Positions 19,537-30,293 of a DNA stretch of 64,000 nt are shown here, piece by piece; the first letter of the stretch is position 1; the number at the start of each line of letters is the position of its first letter. The DNA lies in contig NZ_BMQY01000003.1 in the NCBI RefSeq assembly GCF_014648355.1, positions 656,999 to 720,998 on the forward strand, written 5' to 3'. This DNA is from Couchioplanes azureus (GTDB lineage: Bacteria > Actinomycetota > Actinomycetes > Mycobacteriales > Micromonosporaceae). The translations under genes and the position numbers were made by a program. A model generated the notes under the pieces. The model made no database searches and was not told the origin of the DNA. It saw only the letters and a program-made list of their open reading frames with translations.

Positions 19537-20707
19537 CGGAAGATCGGGCGGCGCCCGAGCCCAGCAGGCCGAGCCCGATGGCCACGGCGACCACCGACAG
19601 GGCGCGCAGCACGCCGAAACGCTCGGCGAGCAGGCCGATGAGCGGCGGTCCGGCGAGAAACGCCCCGTACCCGATCGAGCCCGCGACCGACACCCGCAGC
19701 GCCGCCCGCAGCGGGTCGTCGGCCGCGGCGCTCATCCCGATCGGGAAGCCCAGCGATGCGCCCGCGCCCCACAACAGCGCGCCGGCGAGCACGGCCGGCA
19801 CGCCGATGCCGGACACGACCAGCAGCAGACCGGCGAGGGCGGTCACCGCGGTCAGCCGGAGCGTACGGACGCGGCCCCAGCGCTCGATCGCCGCGCCGCC
19901 GAAGAGCCGGCCGAGGGTCATCGCCGTCACGAAGAAGCCGAAGCCGACCGCCCCGACGGTCTCGCTCGCGCCGTAGCCGTCCACGAGGCCGATCGCCAGC
20001 CAGTCGTTGGCCGCGCCCTCGGTGAAGCCGAAGCCGAGCATGATCACGCCGATGAGCAGCGTGCGCGGCTCCCGCCAGGCGTCCCTGACCCGGCCGCCGT
20101 GCGAGCGCTCGTCGCGATCCTCGGGTACGGGAAGGAACCGGCGCACGGTCACCAGCATCAGCACCGCGGCCACGGCGGCCATGACGAACACCTGCACGGC
20201 GACCGTGACCGAAGCCGCGGCCGCCACGGCGCTCACCCCGGCGCCGGCCACCGTGCCGAGGCTGAAACCGGCATGAAAGCGGGGCATCAGCGTCCGGCCG
20301 AGCCGCCGTTCCACGTCCGCGCCCTCGACGTTCATCGCGACGTCCCAGGTGCTGTTCCCCATGCCGATGAAGATCAGCCCGGCACCCGCCGCGACCACGG
20401 AACCGGCCGCCGTGCCGACGCCCAGGCCCACCAGGCCCAGCACGACGGACATGCTGCCGAGCAGGACCGCGCGCGCCGGACCGACCCGCTGGACGACCGG
20501 CCCGGCCAGCGGGATCGCGGACACCGCCGCCCCGGACAGGCACAACAGGAGCAGGCCGAACCCCGCGGGAGAAAGGCTCAGATCATCGCGTACGGCGGGA
20601 GCCCGGGCCAGCCACCCACCGAAGGCGAGCCCGTTCGCGGCGAAGGTGACGCCGACGGCTACCTTGGCGCCCTCCAGCCGGCGGCGGTCGAGAACGTCAA
20701 CGGTCAT
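19511..20707 (-). CDS. MFS transporter
   Basis: A 398-residue major facilitator with about 12 hydrophobic helices. It starts at ATG 20707 (MTVDVLDRRRLEGAKV); a start at 20737 is also open. The first loop carries a GWLARAPAVRDDL motif, and a basic loop (PEDRDERSHGGRVRDAWREP) divides the two halves. This pattern resembles FucP/YbjJ-like MFS permeases. The substrate is unknown. It overlaps the hydrolase gene tail to tail by 26 bp. The strong nrdJ terminator lies just upstream, so it probably has its own promoter. Confidence 0.85.
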   Translation of the reverse strand: MTVDVLDRRRLEGAKVAVGVTFAANGLAFGGWLARAPAVRDDLSLSPAGFGLLLLCLSGAAVSAIPLAGPVVQRVGPARAVLLGSMSVVLGLVGLGVGTAAGSVVAAGAGLIFIGMGNSTWDVAMNVEGADVERRLGRTLMPRFHAGFSLGTVAGAGVSAVAAAASVTVAVQVFVMAAVAAVLMLVTVRRFLPVPEDRDERSHGGRVRDAWREPRTLLIGVIMLGFGFTEGAANDWLAIGLVDGYGASETVGAVGFGFFVTAMTLGRLFGGAAIERWGRVRTLRLTAVTALAGLLLVVSGIGVPAVLAGALLWGAGASLGFPIGMSAAADDPLRAALRVSVAGSIGYGAFLAGPPLIGLLAERFGVLRALSVVAVAIGLGLLGSGAARSSVSGAGSRR

Positions 20708-20742
20708 CACTCGACCGTAGTGGCGGCCGGCGTACAACGCCG

Positions 20743-20776
20743 GATGCCTCCCACCCTGACGCGGGTGGGAGGCATC
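20743..20776 (-). terminator. Strong hairpin downstream of nrdJ
   Basis: GATGCCTCCCACCC and GGGTGGGAGGCATC form a perfect 14-bp stem with the 6-nt loop TGACGC, 11 bp after the nrdJ stop. There is no long U-tract, as is common in high-GC actinomycetes. Confidence 0.85.
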
Positions 20777-20787
20777 ACGTCAAGACG

Positions 20788-23694
<2,907 letters not shown>

Positions 23695-24004
23695 GTGTGC
23701 TCCCCCTCGAACGATCGCGGCTTCCCCACCGCGACCCAACTTTCCCGACATCGGCACGGCCGTGGCCGCGCCATCTTTCAAGCCCTCTGGTACGCGCGGC
23801 GCCCCGTGGCAACGGTTCGTCATCTCGCGCCCTACCTGCGGCCGCCCGGCCCTTCACTGTCTTCCGGGCGGCATCTCCGCCCTGTGTGCATGTGGCTGCC
23901 CGTGCATGCCGGTGCTTCCGCTCTGCGCCCTGCGGTCGCCCGGCACCGGCTCGCCGGGGCTTGGGGACGTCCTCGCCTGTGCACCCGGCCGACGCCCCCG
24001 GTGC
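23695..24004. other. 310-bp gap between nrdR and nrdJ
   Basis: I see no ORF with coding character, no riboswitch signature and no strong hairpin here. It probably carries an nrdJ promoter or is transcribed through from nrdR. Confidence 0.4.
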
Positions 24005-24532
24005 TTACGGCGCGCGGTCACCGACCTTGGGTGCGCGGCCTCCGGCACGGGGAGTGACGACATGCCGCACCGCCGACTCCTTGCTCGTCGCGGCCTCCCG
24101 CAACTCCGTGATCTCCCGCTCGAACTCGTCGAGAGAATCGAATGCCTTGTAGACGCTGGCGAACCGGAGATAGGCGACCTGGTCCAGCTCGCGCAGCGGG
24201 GTGAGGATGGCCAGCCCGACGTCGTGGCTCGGCACCTCGGCCGCTCCCCGGGCCCGGACGGTCTCCTCGACCCGCTGCGCCAGCAGGGCGATCGAGTCCT
24301 CGTCGACGGGACGTCCCTGACAGGCCTTGCGCACCCCACTCATGATCTTGGTCCGGCTGAAGGGCTCGGTGACACCGCTGCGCTTGACCACCGCGAGCAC
24401 GGCCTCCTCCACGGTGGTGAACCGCTTGCCGCACTCGGGGCAGGACCGACGGCGACGGATCAGCTGACCGTCGTCGGCCTCGCGCGAGTCGACCACGCGG
24501 GAATCCGCGTGGCGGCAGTACGGGCACCGCAC
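24005..24532 (-). CDS. nrdR: Transcriptional repressor NrdR
   Basis: A 175-residue regulator of ribonucleotide reductase genes. It has an N-terminal zinc ribbon (C3, C6, C31, C34: RCPYC...SCPEC) and an ATP-cone domain that senses dATP/ATP ([16 protein letters not shown] onward). GTG 24532 follows a near-perfect AGGAGGT site. The ~20-residue C-terminal extension is Arg/Pro-rich and not part of the family core. It is followed by nrdJ in the same direction. Confidence 0.95.
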   Translation of the reverse strand: MRCPYCRHADSRVVDSREADDGQLIRRRRSCPECGKRFTTVEEAVLAVVKRSGVTEPFSRTKIMSGVRKACQGRPVDEDSIALLAQRVEETVRARGAAEVPSHDVGLAILTPLRELDQVAYLRFASVYKAFDSLDEFEREITELREAATSKESAVRHVVTPRAGGRAPKVGDRAP

Positions 24533-24644
24533 CGCTGACCTCCTGTCGCCGGGGCCCGCCATCCCAGGGAGTTGACCGCGGCGCTCCCCCGCAACCCGGG
24601 CACGCCTCACCCAGCTCCGCGGTGATCATTTTCCGCCTCGGAGC

Positions 24645-24695
24645 TGTGGACGAACCTGTGGATGACGGTGGGACCCGACCCCAACCTGTGGACGA
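24645..24695 (-). promoter_or_regulatory. Three DnaA-box-like 9-mers upstream of nrdR
   Basis: TGTGGACGA (24645-24653), TGTGGATGA (24657-24665) and TGTGGACGA (24687-24695) are same-orientation sites. Each is one mismatch from a DnaA box (TGTGGATAA, or the actinomycete TGTGGACAA). They lie 113-163 bp upstream of the nrdR start. DnaA control of ribonucleotide reductase is known in E. coli nrdAB; here it is inferred from sites only. Confidence 0.5.
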
Positions 24696-24708
24696 CTTAC
24701 ACCCTTGT

Positions 24709-24722
24709 AACTACTAGATGTT
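24709..24722. promoter_or_regulatory. CTAG-centred palindrome, possible NrdR box
   Basis: AACTACTAGATGTT has the pattern AAC-N2-CTAG-N2-GTT. It lies next to the DnaA-box-like sites, 177 bp upstream of nrdR. Its position suggests an NrdR or other autoregulatory site, but the match to published NrdR boxes is loose and I see only one clear copy. Confidence 0.3.
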
Positions 24723-25329
24723 GGGGTCGACGTTAGGCCGCCGGGGACCCCGGCGCAAGTTCACCGGCGCGTCGGCGCGCCGTATTTTCTACCTCAACAC
24801 GACCGGTACCGCGGCAGTCACGGCCAGCACCGGATCGCCTTGATCGCCGGGTCTGAGGCGAGCGCGACGCGTCCGACTCGATCACCATGACGATGGATAG
24901 CGACGACTCCGCACCGGCCCGTGGTTCGCGCCCGGCTCTCCGGCGGCGCCCTGTCGCGCGGGACACGCCGGACGGCGAGTTCGGTCCGGCGGCTCTGGAT
25001 CACGGCGTGCCGTCGGCGTTGCGCTCGACCGGACGACATTCGGCCCGGCAGTCGACCTTGGACGGCCAGCGGCGGGGCGGCCTCAGCGGGGCGGCCTCAG
25101 CTGGGGGGGGGCTCAGCAGGGCGGGCTCAGCAGGGCGGACTTGGCGGTGCGGACGGCCTTCAACGGCTCGCGCTGCGGCGAGCGCCTTCTACGGCTCGCA
25201 CCGCGGCCAACGCCTTTCACATCCGAGCCATGGCGAGCGACCTCCACAGCCCGCGCCGCAGTGAGTGCCGTTGACAGCTCGCACCGTCGAGAGCCCCGTC
25301 AACGCCCGCGATGGCAGGAACCTTGACAG

Positions 25330-25416
25330 CCCGCGCTGCGGCGGGCGACCCCCGACGGCCTGCGCTGCGGCGGGCGACCTCCGACGGCCTGCGCTGCGGC
25401 GGGCGACCTTCACGAC
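25330..25416. repeat. 29-bp tandem repeat in the nrdR-LysM gap
   Basis: Three 29-bp units (25330, 25359, 25388; core TGCGCTGCGGCGGGCGACC) and a degraded fourth at 25417. They lie in the gene-free 24533-25551 stretch of about 1 kb. Earlier in the same gap, near 25072-25136, GGGGCGGCCTCAGC is duplicated, followed by related GCTCAGCAGGGCGG copies. No frame in this gap looks like a real gene. The nrdR promoter region occupies its left end. Confidence 0.8.
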
Positions 25417-25551
25417 CCCGCGCTGCCACGGGGAGCCGATCCTTGCTCGGCGCGGCGTTCGCTCGCGGCCAGGTTGGGCCCTTTCGGACGGCGGCGCCCG
25501 CGGCCGCCGTTCGGACATCTGACCGCTCGGCGGGGTCGCCGCGACGGCGGG

Positions 25552-25878
25552 TCAGTTCGGGGGCGGGACGATCAGTGTCTCCCCGGCGTACACATAGGAG
25601 TGCTCGATGCCGTTGAGGGCGCGGATCTCGGCGATCACCTCTCGCGGCGCACGACCGGGAGCGGCCCGTTCGGCGACGGACCAGAGCGTGTCGTCGGGCT
25701 GCACCACGACCACGGCGGCGGGACCTGCCGGCGTTTCGTCGGCGCGTGAGGCAGTGGTCCACAACACAGCGCTGGCGAGGGAGGCCAGGAGGAAGAAGAG
25801 GGTCAGCAGGACGATCCGACCTCGCCGCGTCAACCGCAGTGGAGCGGGACGACCCGGACGCACACCGGTGGCTACCAC
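25552..25878 (-). CDS. LysM-domain membrane protein divergent from lexA (SOS cell-division suppressor type)
   Basis: A 108-residue protein starting at GTG 25878 after AGGAAAGG. It has a basic N-terminus, one transmembrane helix (about residues 22-43) and a C-terminal LysM peptidoglycan-binding domain ([15 protein letters not shown]...[11 protein letters not shown]). Its position and domain plan match Rv2719c/ChiZ of mycobacteria and DivS of Corynebacterium, which are divergent from lexA, induced by DNA damage, and halt division. Two abutting LexA-type boxes lie 29-60 bp upstream. The cell-division role is inferred from those relatives. Confidence 0.82.
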   Translation of the reverse strand: MVATGVRPGRPAPLRLTRRGRIVLLTLFFLLASLASAVLWTTASRADETPAGPAAVVVVQPDDTLWSVAERAAPGRAPREVIAEIRALNGIEHSYVYAGETLIVPPPN

Positions 25879-25906
25879 GGCAAATACCTTTCCTCGCGGA
25901 CGATCT

Positions 25907-25938
25907 TCGTACGGGCGTTCGATCGAACGTCCGTACGA
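25907..25938. promoter_or_regulatory. Two abutting SOS (LexA) boxes
   Basis: TCGTACGGGCGTTCGA (25907-25922) and TCGAACGTCCGTACGA (25923-25938) each match TCGAAC-N4-GTTCGA at 11 of 12 defined positions. The two are near-perfect reverse complements, making a 32-bp palindrome directly upstream of the LysM gene. Both are expected to bind LexA. Confidence 0.75.
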
Positions 25939-25998
25939 CGGTGTATCAGAACAGGCGTACGGAAGTCGAGCACTTCCGGGCGACACGCCGCGAGAAAG

Positions 25999-26014
25999 TC
26001 GTACAGATGTTTGA
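25999..26014. promoter_or_regulatory. SOS box of lexA
   Basis: TCGTACAGATGTTTGA matches TCGAAC-N4-GTTCGA at 10 of 12 positions and shares the GTTTGA half with the mycobacterial lexA box as I recall it. It lies 134 bp upstream of the lexA start codon. Confidence 0.65.
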
Positions 26015-26147
26015 ATCTGTCGTACCCCGCCGATACGGTTCTCCATCAAGAGGGGTCAGCCGGACAGACGTCCATCCCCACGGCGCAGGTCCGGCTCCGC
26101 GAGCAGACCACGGGCCTGTGAGGCCGTGGCCGACAAGGAGGGCGGAC

Positions 26148-26945
26148 GTGTCGACCGACGACCGGACGAGCCGGCAGGATCAGAAGGACTCGAAGTCCGA
26201 GGCCACGAACGTCAAGGCGGCCATGCGGCGCCGCAGCCCGGCCCGGGCCCGCAGCGCCGACGCGCCGCAGCTCCGCTCGGTCACACCGGTGGTCAGCCAG
26301 TTCCCGGACCTGGTCACCGCCGACCTGACCGCCCGGCAGCGGCGCATCCTGGAGTTCATCAAGGACTGGGTGGAGCGCTACGGCTATCCCCCGAGCGTCC
26401 GGGAGATCGGTGAGGCGGTCGGGCTCGTCTCACCCTCCAGCGTCGCCTACCAGCTGAAGGAGCTCGAGAAGAAGGGTTTCCTGCGCCGCGACCCCAACCG
26501 GCCCCGCGCGGTCGACGTGCGTTCGCCGAGCGACATGGTCGACGACGAGGCGCTGCGCACGGCCCGCCCGGCCCCGGCGTATGTGCCACTGGTCGGCCGG
26601 ATCGCCGCCGGTGGCCCCATCCTGGCCGAGCAGGCGGTCGAGGACTTCTTCCCGCTGCCGCGCGAGCTCGTCGGCGAGGGCGAGGTCTTCATGCTGGAGG
26701 TCAAGGGCGACTCGATGATCGACGCGGCCATCTGCAACGGGGACTGGGTCGTGGTACGCCAACAACCCACGGCGAACGTCGGCGACATCGTCGCTGCCAT
26801 GATCGACGGCGAGGCGACGGTCAAGAGTTACCGGCAGCGGGACGGCCACGTGTGGCTGATGCCGGCCAACCCGGCGTTCGACCCCATCCCGGGCGACGAC
26901 GCGACAGTGATGGGCCGGGTCGTGGCGGTGCTGCGCCGGGTCTGA
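26148..26945 (+). CDS. lexA: SOS repressor LexA
   Basis: A 265-residue LexA with an actinomycete-type basic N-terminal extension of ~55 residues before the winged helix ([14 protein letters not shown]). The cleavage bond is A154-G155 in RIAAGGP, and the autoprotease dyad is S189 (GDSM) and K226 (TVKSY). GTG 26148 follows AAGGAGGG with ideal spacing; longer frames to 25746 cross the SOS box and are rejected. It controls the SOS regulon, here including itself, the LysM gene and probably recA. Confidence 0.96.
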   Translation: MSTDDRTSRQDQKDSKSEATNVKAAMRRRSPARARSADAPQLRSVTPVVSQFPDLVTADLTARQRRILEFIKDWVERYGYPPSVREIGEAVGLVSPSSVAYQLKELEKKGFLRRDPNRPRAVDVRSPSDMVDDEALRTARPAPAYVPLVGRIAAGGPILAEQAVEDFFPLPRELVGEGEVFMLEVKGDSMIDAAICNGDWVVVRQQPTANVGDIVAAMIDGEATVKSYRQRDGHVWLMPANPAFDPIPGDDATVMGRVVAVLRRV

Positions 26946-27030
26946 CGGATTCCGTGGCCGCGCTCGGTGAACCCGATCGGCACGCCGGACCATCGAGCCA
27001 CGACACCGTGGCCGCGGTCGCCGGCCCCGC

Positions 27031-27240
27031 CTGCGCCGGTCTCGCCCGCGCTTGCCTGGGCCACGCCGGTCTCACCCACGCCAGCCCGGGCCACGCCGGT
27101 CTCACCCACGCCAGCCCGGGCCACGCCGGTCTCACCCACGCCAGCCCGGGCCACGCCGGTCTCACCCACGCCAGCCCGGGCCACGCCGGTCTCACCCACG
27201 CCGACCTCACCTGCGCCAGCCGGGCCCGCGCCGGTCTCAC
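27031..27240. repeat. 30-bp minisatellite between lexA and the propeller gene
   Basis: Four identical 30-bp units begin at 27061, 27091, 27121 and 27151 (containing CCACGCCGGTCTCACCCACG), flanked by degraded units at 27031, 27181 and 27211. The period is 10 codons, so several frames stay open and give Ala/Pro/Thr or Val/Gly/Glu repeats, but none has a credible start. It occupies much of the 473-bp gap 26946-27418. Confidence 0.9.
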
Positions 27241-27418
27241 GGCGCCGGCCTCGCCCATGTCCGCTTCGCTCGCGGGTGCAGTGGGCGCGGCGGCGCGCCG
27301 CACAGCCGGGCACCTCGACGACGCCGGCGTGGTCCGGAGGTCGCTCGGCGGAGGAACGGGGTTTTCGGCCCTGTGCGGAGCCTCCGTGGCCAGGGTCCTC
27401 CAGGGTCGCGGGGCGCCC

Positions 27419-29869
27419 TCAGCCTGCCGGCGGCGAGGCCGGAGGCCACGACGGCGGAGCTGCCGCCGAGGACGATGGCGGGGTGCCGTAGACGCTTCCT
27501 CCGCGACCGCTCGAGGACGGGCTACCGGAAGCAGAGCCGCCGGAGGCGGGGGCGCTGGAGATGGCGTTTCCGGTGGGTCGGTTGCCAGGTTGTCCGCCCT
27601 GGGCCGGGCGGGTCGGTGCGGCGCCTTGCGGCCGGCCGGCCTGCGCCACGCCGCCCGAGCCGCCGGGCTGCGCCGCGCCGCCCGAGCCGCCGGGCCGAGC
27701 TGCGCCGGCGGGGCGACCCGGCTGGGCCACGCCGCTGAGACGACTGGGCTGGGCACCGGGCTGGGCGGTGCCACTGGAGCGGCCCGGCTGCGCCGCGCCG
27801 TTAGCGAGACCGGCCTGGGCAGCGCCGCTGGGACGGCCTGGCTGGGCGGCGCCACTAGGGCGGCTCGGCTGGGCGGTGCCGCTAGGACGACCGGGCTGCG
27901 CCACGCCTCCGGGGCGGCCGGGCTGGCCGGCGTTGGGATGGACCGGTTGTCCTCCGCCGGGACGTACCGGCTGGCCACTCGTGGGGCGAGCGGCGGGCTG
28001 GCCGGCGCCCGGACGTGCGGGCTGGCCACTCGTGGGACGCGCGGCGGGCTGGCTCCCGGCCGACGGCTGACCGCCGCCACCGGGGCGGCCCTGCGGACCG
28101 CCGCCCGGACGACCCGGCTGGGCAGCGGGACCACCCGGCTGCGCGGCGCCGGGACCAACCGACTGAACAGCGCCGGGACCACCCGACTGGGCGACGCCGG
28201 AACCACCCGACTGGGCGACGCCGGGACGACCCGGCTGCGCGGCGCCCGGACCACCCGGCTGAGCAACGCCCGAGCCGGCACCGGGACGACCCGACTGCAC
28301 CGCGCCGGGACCACCCGCCTGAGCAGCGCCAGGACGACCCGGCTGGGCAGCGCCCGAGGCAGCGCCAGGACGACCCGGCTGGGCAGCGCCCGAGGCAGCG
28401 CCAGGACGACCCGGCTGGGCAGCGCCCGGGCCAGCGCCAGGACGACCGGGCTGGGCAGTGCCGGGCCCACCCGGCTGACCGGCTTGCGGACGGCCGTGGA
28501 CCGTGCCGGGACGACCTTGGGCGCCGCCGGCCGGGGCTGGCTGGGCGGCGCCGCCGGGGCGGGCCGGCGCGCCTCCGTAGACGCCGCCTGCCTTGGGGGC
28601 TTGCTTGGCGCCGTACACGCCGGGGGCTGATGCGGCGCCCGCGCCGTAGACGCCGCCCTTCGGTGCGGAGCCGCCGACGGTCAACAGCTCCGTTTCCGCG
28701 TCCAGCGGGTCCGGGCCGGTGGCGTCCGGGTCCTTCTCCGTCTTCTCCGGCTGGGGCTTCCGGCGGGAGCGCATGATGCCGAAGACGCCCGCGCCGACCA
28801 GGATGGCGCCCAGCACGCCGACGCCGCCGACGAGGTAGGTGATGTCGGAGAGGCTGAGATCGGAGTACCAGCTCGGGCCGGCGGCCGACTTCGTGTCCTT
28901 GGCGGCCTTGGTGCTGGCCTGGGCGATCGTGGTGGCCGGCGTGTAGCGCAGGATGTAGTTGTCGGTCTCCTGGTCTTCCTGCTGGCCGAAGTCGGAGACC
29001 GTGGCGAACGTCTTGCCGTCGGGGCTGTAGGTGATCGCCTCGCCGAACGGCTCGTTGGGCAGGCCCGTTCCTCGCGGCTTCTGCTTCAGCGCGGCGATCA
29101 CGTCACCGTTGGTGACATCCCATTCGAAGGCGTCCAGGTACGTCCGGAGCACCACCTTGCCGCCGCCGGGAGCGACCGCGCCGCCGGTGACCACGCTCTG
29201 TGCCAGCCGGGCGAAGGACGTGCCCGGCGTGTCGGTGCGGGGCAGCTCGACCTGGCCGACCTTCTTGAGCAGTACGCCGTCGGTGTTGTCCGTTTTGAGC
29301 GCGGACGTGGGCGTGTAGAGCTGCGCCGGGCCGGTGATCTCCTTGGTGACGATGATCGGCTTGCCGGTGCCGTCGAGGAGCAGGGCCTCGGCGTCGTGCC
29401 GGTCGCCGGCCGGGTACGCGAGACGGTGGATCTTGGGCTTCTTGGAGCCGTCGGCCGGCATGGACCAGAGGCTGATCGTCTCGCGGGGCTCGGCCGACTT
29501 GGTGCGTACGTTGTTGTCACCGGTGTCGGCGATCCACAGCGTCTTGCCGTCCGGCGACAGGATCAGGTCCTCGGTGTCGCGGGGGCCGTTGCCGCTGAAC
29601 GGCACCTGTTTGGTGATGCCGCAGTCCTTGTCCAGGAAGAAGACCTTCTGGCGCTGCGCGTCGGTGCTGTCGTTGATCACGACGTAGCCGTCGTCCGTGG
29701 CGACGATGCCCGAGAGCTCGTTGAGGAGCGGATCGGTGACCTTGCACACCTTCTTGCCGGCCGCAGCCTTCGCCGCGGTGGCCGCGGGGGCCGGCTCGGC
29801 AGCGGCGGGCACCGCACCCGCCACCACCAGCCCGGAGGCCACGATGGCCGGGAACACGAGACGCCGCAT
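27419..29869 (-). CDS. Membrane-anchored beta-propeller-like protein with a long Gly/Pro/Gln repeat tail
   Basis: An 816-residue protein from ATG 29869 (MRRLVFPAIV). It has a signal peptide (1-25), an extracytoplasmic domain (about 40-325) with propeller-like strands such as DTEDLILSPDGKTLWIADTGDN and GEAITYSPDGKTFATVSDFG, one transmembrane helix (about 345-366), then RSRRK. A ~450-residue tail follows, composed of AQPGRPGA/S repeats punctuated by VYG motifs (GGVYGAG, GVYGAK, GGVYGG, GSVYGT). With the signal peptide cleaved, the tail is predicted to be cytoplasmic. The position beside lexA matches mycobacterial Rv2721c, annotated from memory as an Ala/Gly-rich transmembrane protein. Its function is unknown. 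The open frame continues to 30244, but without coding character. Confidence 0.8.
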   Translation of the reverse strand: MRRLVFPAIVASGLVVAGAVPAAAEPAPAATAAKAAAGKKVCKVTDPLLNELSGIVATDDGYVVINDSTDAQRQKVFFLDKDCGITKQVPFSGNGPRDTEDLILSPDGKTLWIADTGDNNVRTKSAEPRETISLWSMPADGSKKPKIHRLAYPAGDRHDAEALLLDGTGKPIIVTKEITGPAQLYTPTSALKTDNTDGVLLKKVGQVELPRTDTPGTSFARLAQSVVTGGAVAPGGGKVVLRTYLDAFEWDVTNGDVIAALKQKPRGTGLPNEPFGEAITYSPDGKTFATVSDFGQQEDQETDNYILRYTPATTIAQASTKAAKDTKSAAGPSWYSDLSLSDITYLVGGVGVLGAILVGAGVFGIMRSRRKPQPEKTEKDPDATGPDPLDAETELLTVGGSAPKGGVYGAGAASAPGVYGAKQAPKAGGVYGGAPARPGGAAQPAPAGGAQGRPGTVHGRPQAGQPGGPGTAQPGRPGAGPGAAQPGRPGAASGAAQPGRPGAASGAAQPGRPGAAQAGGPGAVQSGRPGAGSGVAQPGGPGAAQPGRPGVAQSGGSGVAQSGGPGAVQSVGPGAAQPGGPAAQPGRPGGGPQGRPGGGGQPSAGSQPAARPTSGQPARPGAGQPAARPTSGQPVRPGGGQPVHPNAGQPGRPGGVAQPGRPSGTAQPSRPSGAAQPGRPSGAAQAGLANGAAQPGRSSGTAQPGAQPSRLSGVAQPGRPAGAARPGGSGGAAQPGGSGGVAQAGRPQGAAPTRPAQGGQPGNRPTGNAISSAPASGGSASGSPSSSGRGGSVYGTPPSSSAAAPPSWPPASPPAG

Positions 29870-30262
29870 CCGATCAGTGTCGCATGCGCGGTCACGAACC
29901 GGCGTTACGCGTAGATCAAGCCTGGTCACCCGGGGCGCGCCGAGCCTGGGGCGGCGCCGAGCCCGGGGGCGCCGAGCCGGGGGGCGAGTCCGGGGCACGC
30001 CAAGCCCGCACCGCCCTGGCCGCGAGGACCCGGGCGGGACAGAGCGGTAGCGAGAAGAGACGCCCGGTGACGGCGAGGGCGCGGGTGAAGAGCGGAGGCC
30101 CCGCGGCGAAGGCCTGAGGTGGACCGAAGGCCAGGTGGGAGGCCACAGGACAAGGTGATCACAGACCGGGGTGACGGGCCGGTGGAGGGGGCAGGTACCG
30201 GGCGGTGGAGGAGGCAGGTGCCGGGCCGCCTCCGCGCTGGGCACGGCGACGGCCGGACCGCC
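29870..30262. other. Gap between hflX and the propeller gene
   Basis: About 390 bp with short G/C-rich direct repeats near 29935-30000 (GAGCC(T/C)GGGGC variants) and 30170-30230 (GGTGGAGGGGGCAGG variants). No gene is supported. It must contain the propeller gene's promoter near 29880-29950, but no clear -10/-35 is readable. Confidence 0.4.
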
Positions 30263-30287
30263 CGGCCCGGGCCTGTCGCCCGGGCCG
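30263..30287 (-). terminator. hflX terminator hairpin
   Basis: CGGCCCGGGC and GCCCGGGCCG form a perfect 10-bp stem with loop CTGTC, 6 bp beyond the hflX stop codon. Confidence 0.8.
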
Positions 30288-30293
30288 AGACCG

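Noticed and set aside
23695-24004. Cobalamin riboswitch upstream of the B12-dependent nrdJ
   Set aside because: No B12-box-like sequence or matching secondary structure was recognised; in actinomycetes the riboswitch is generally on the B12-independent nrdAB genes.
27031-27240. Possible CRISPR array from regularly spaced 30-bp repeats (also 11851-11990 and 58190-58640)
   Set aside because: The repeats are head to tail with no unique spacers, and no cas genes are present; they are minisatellites.
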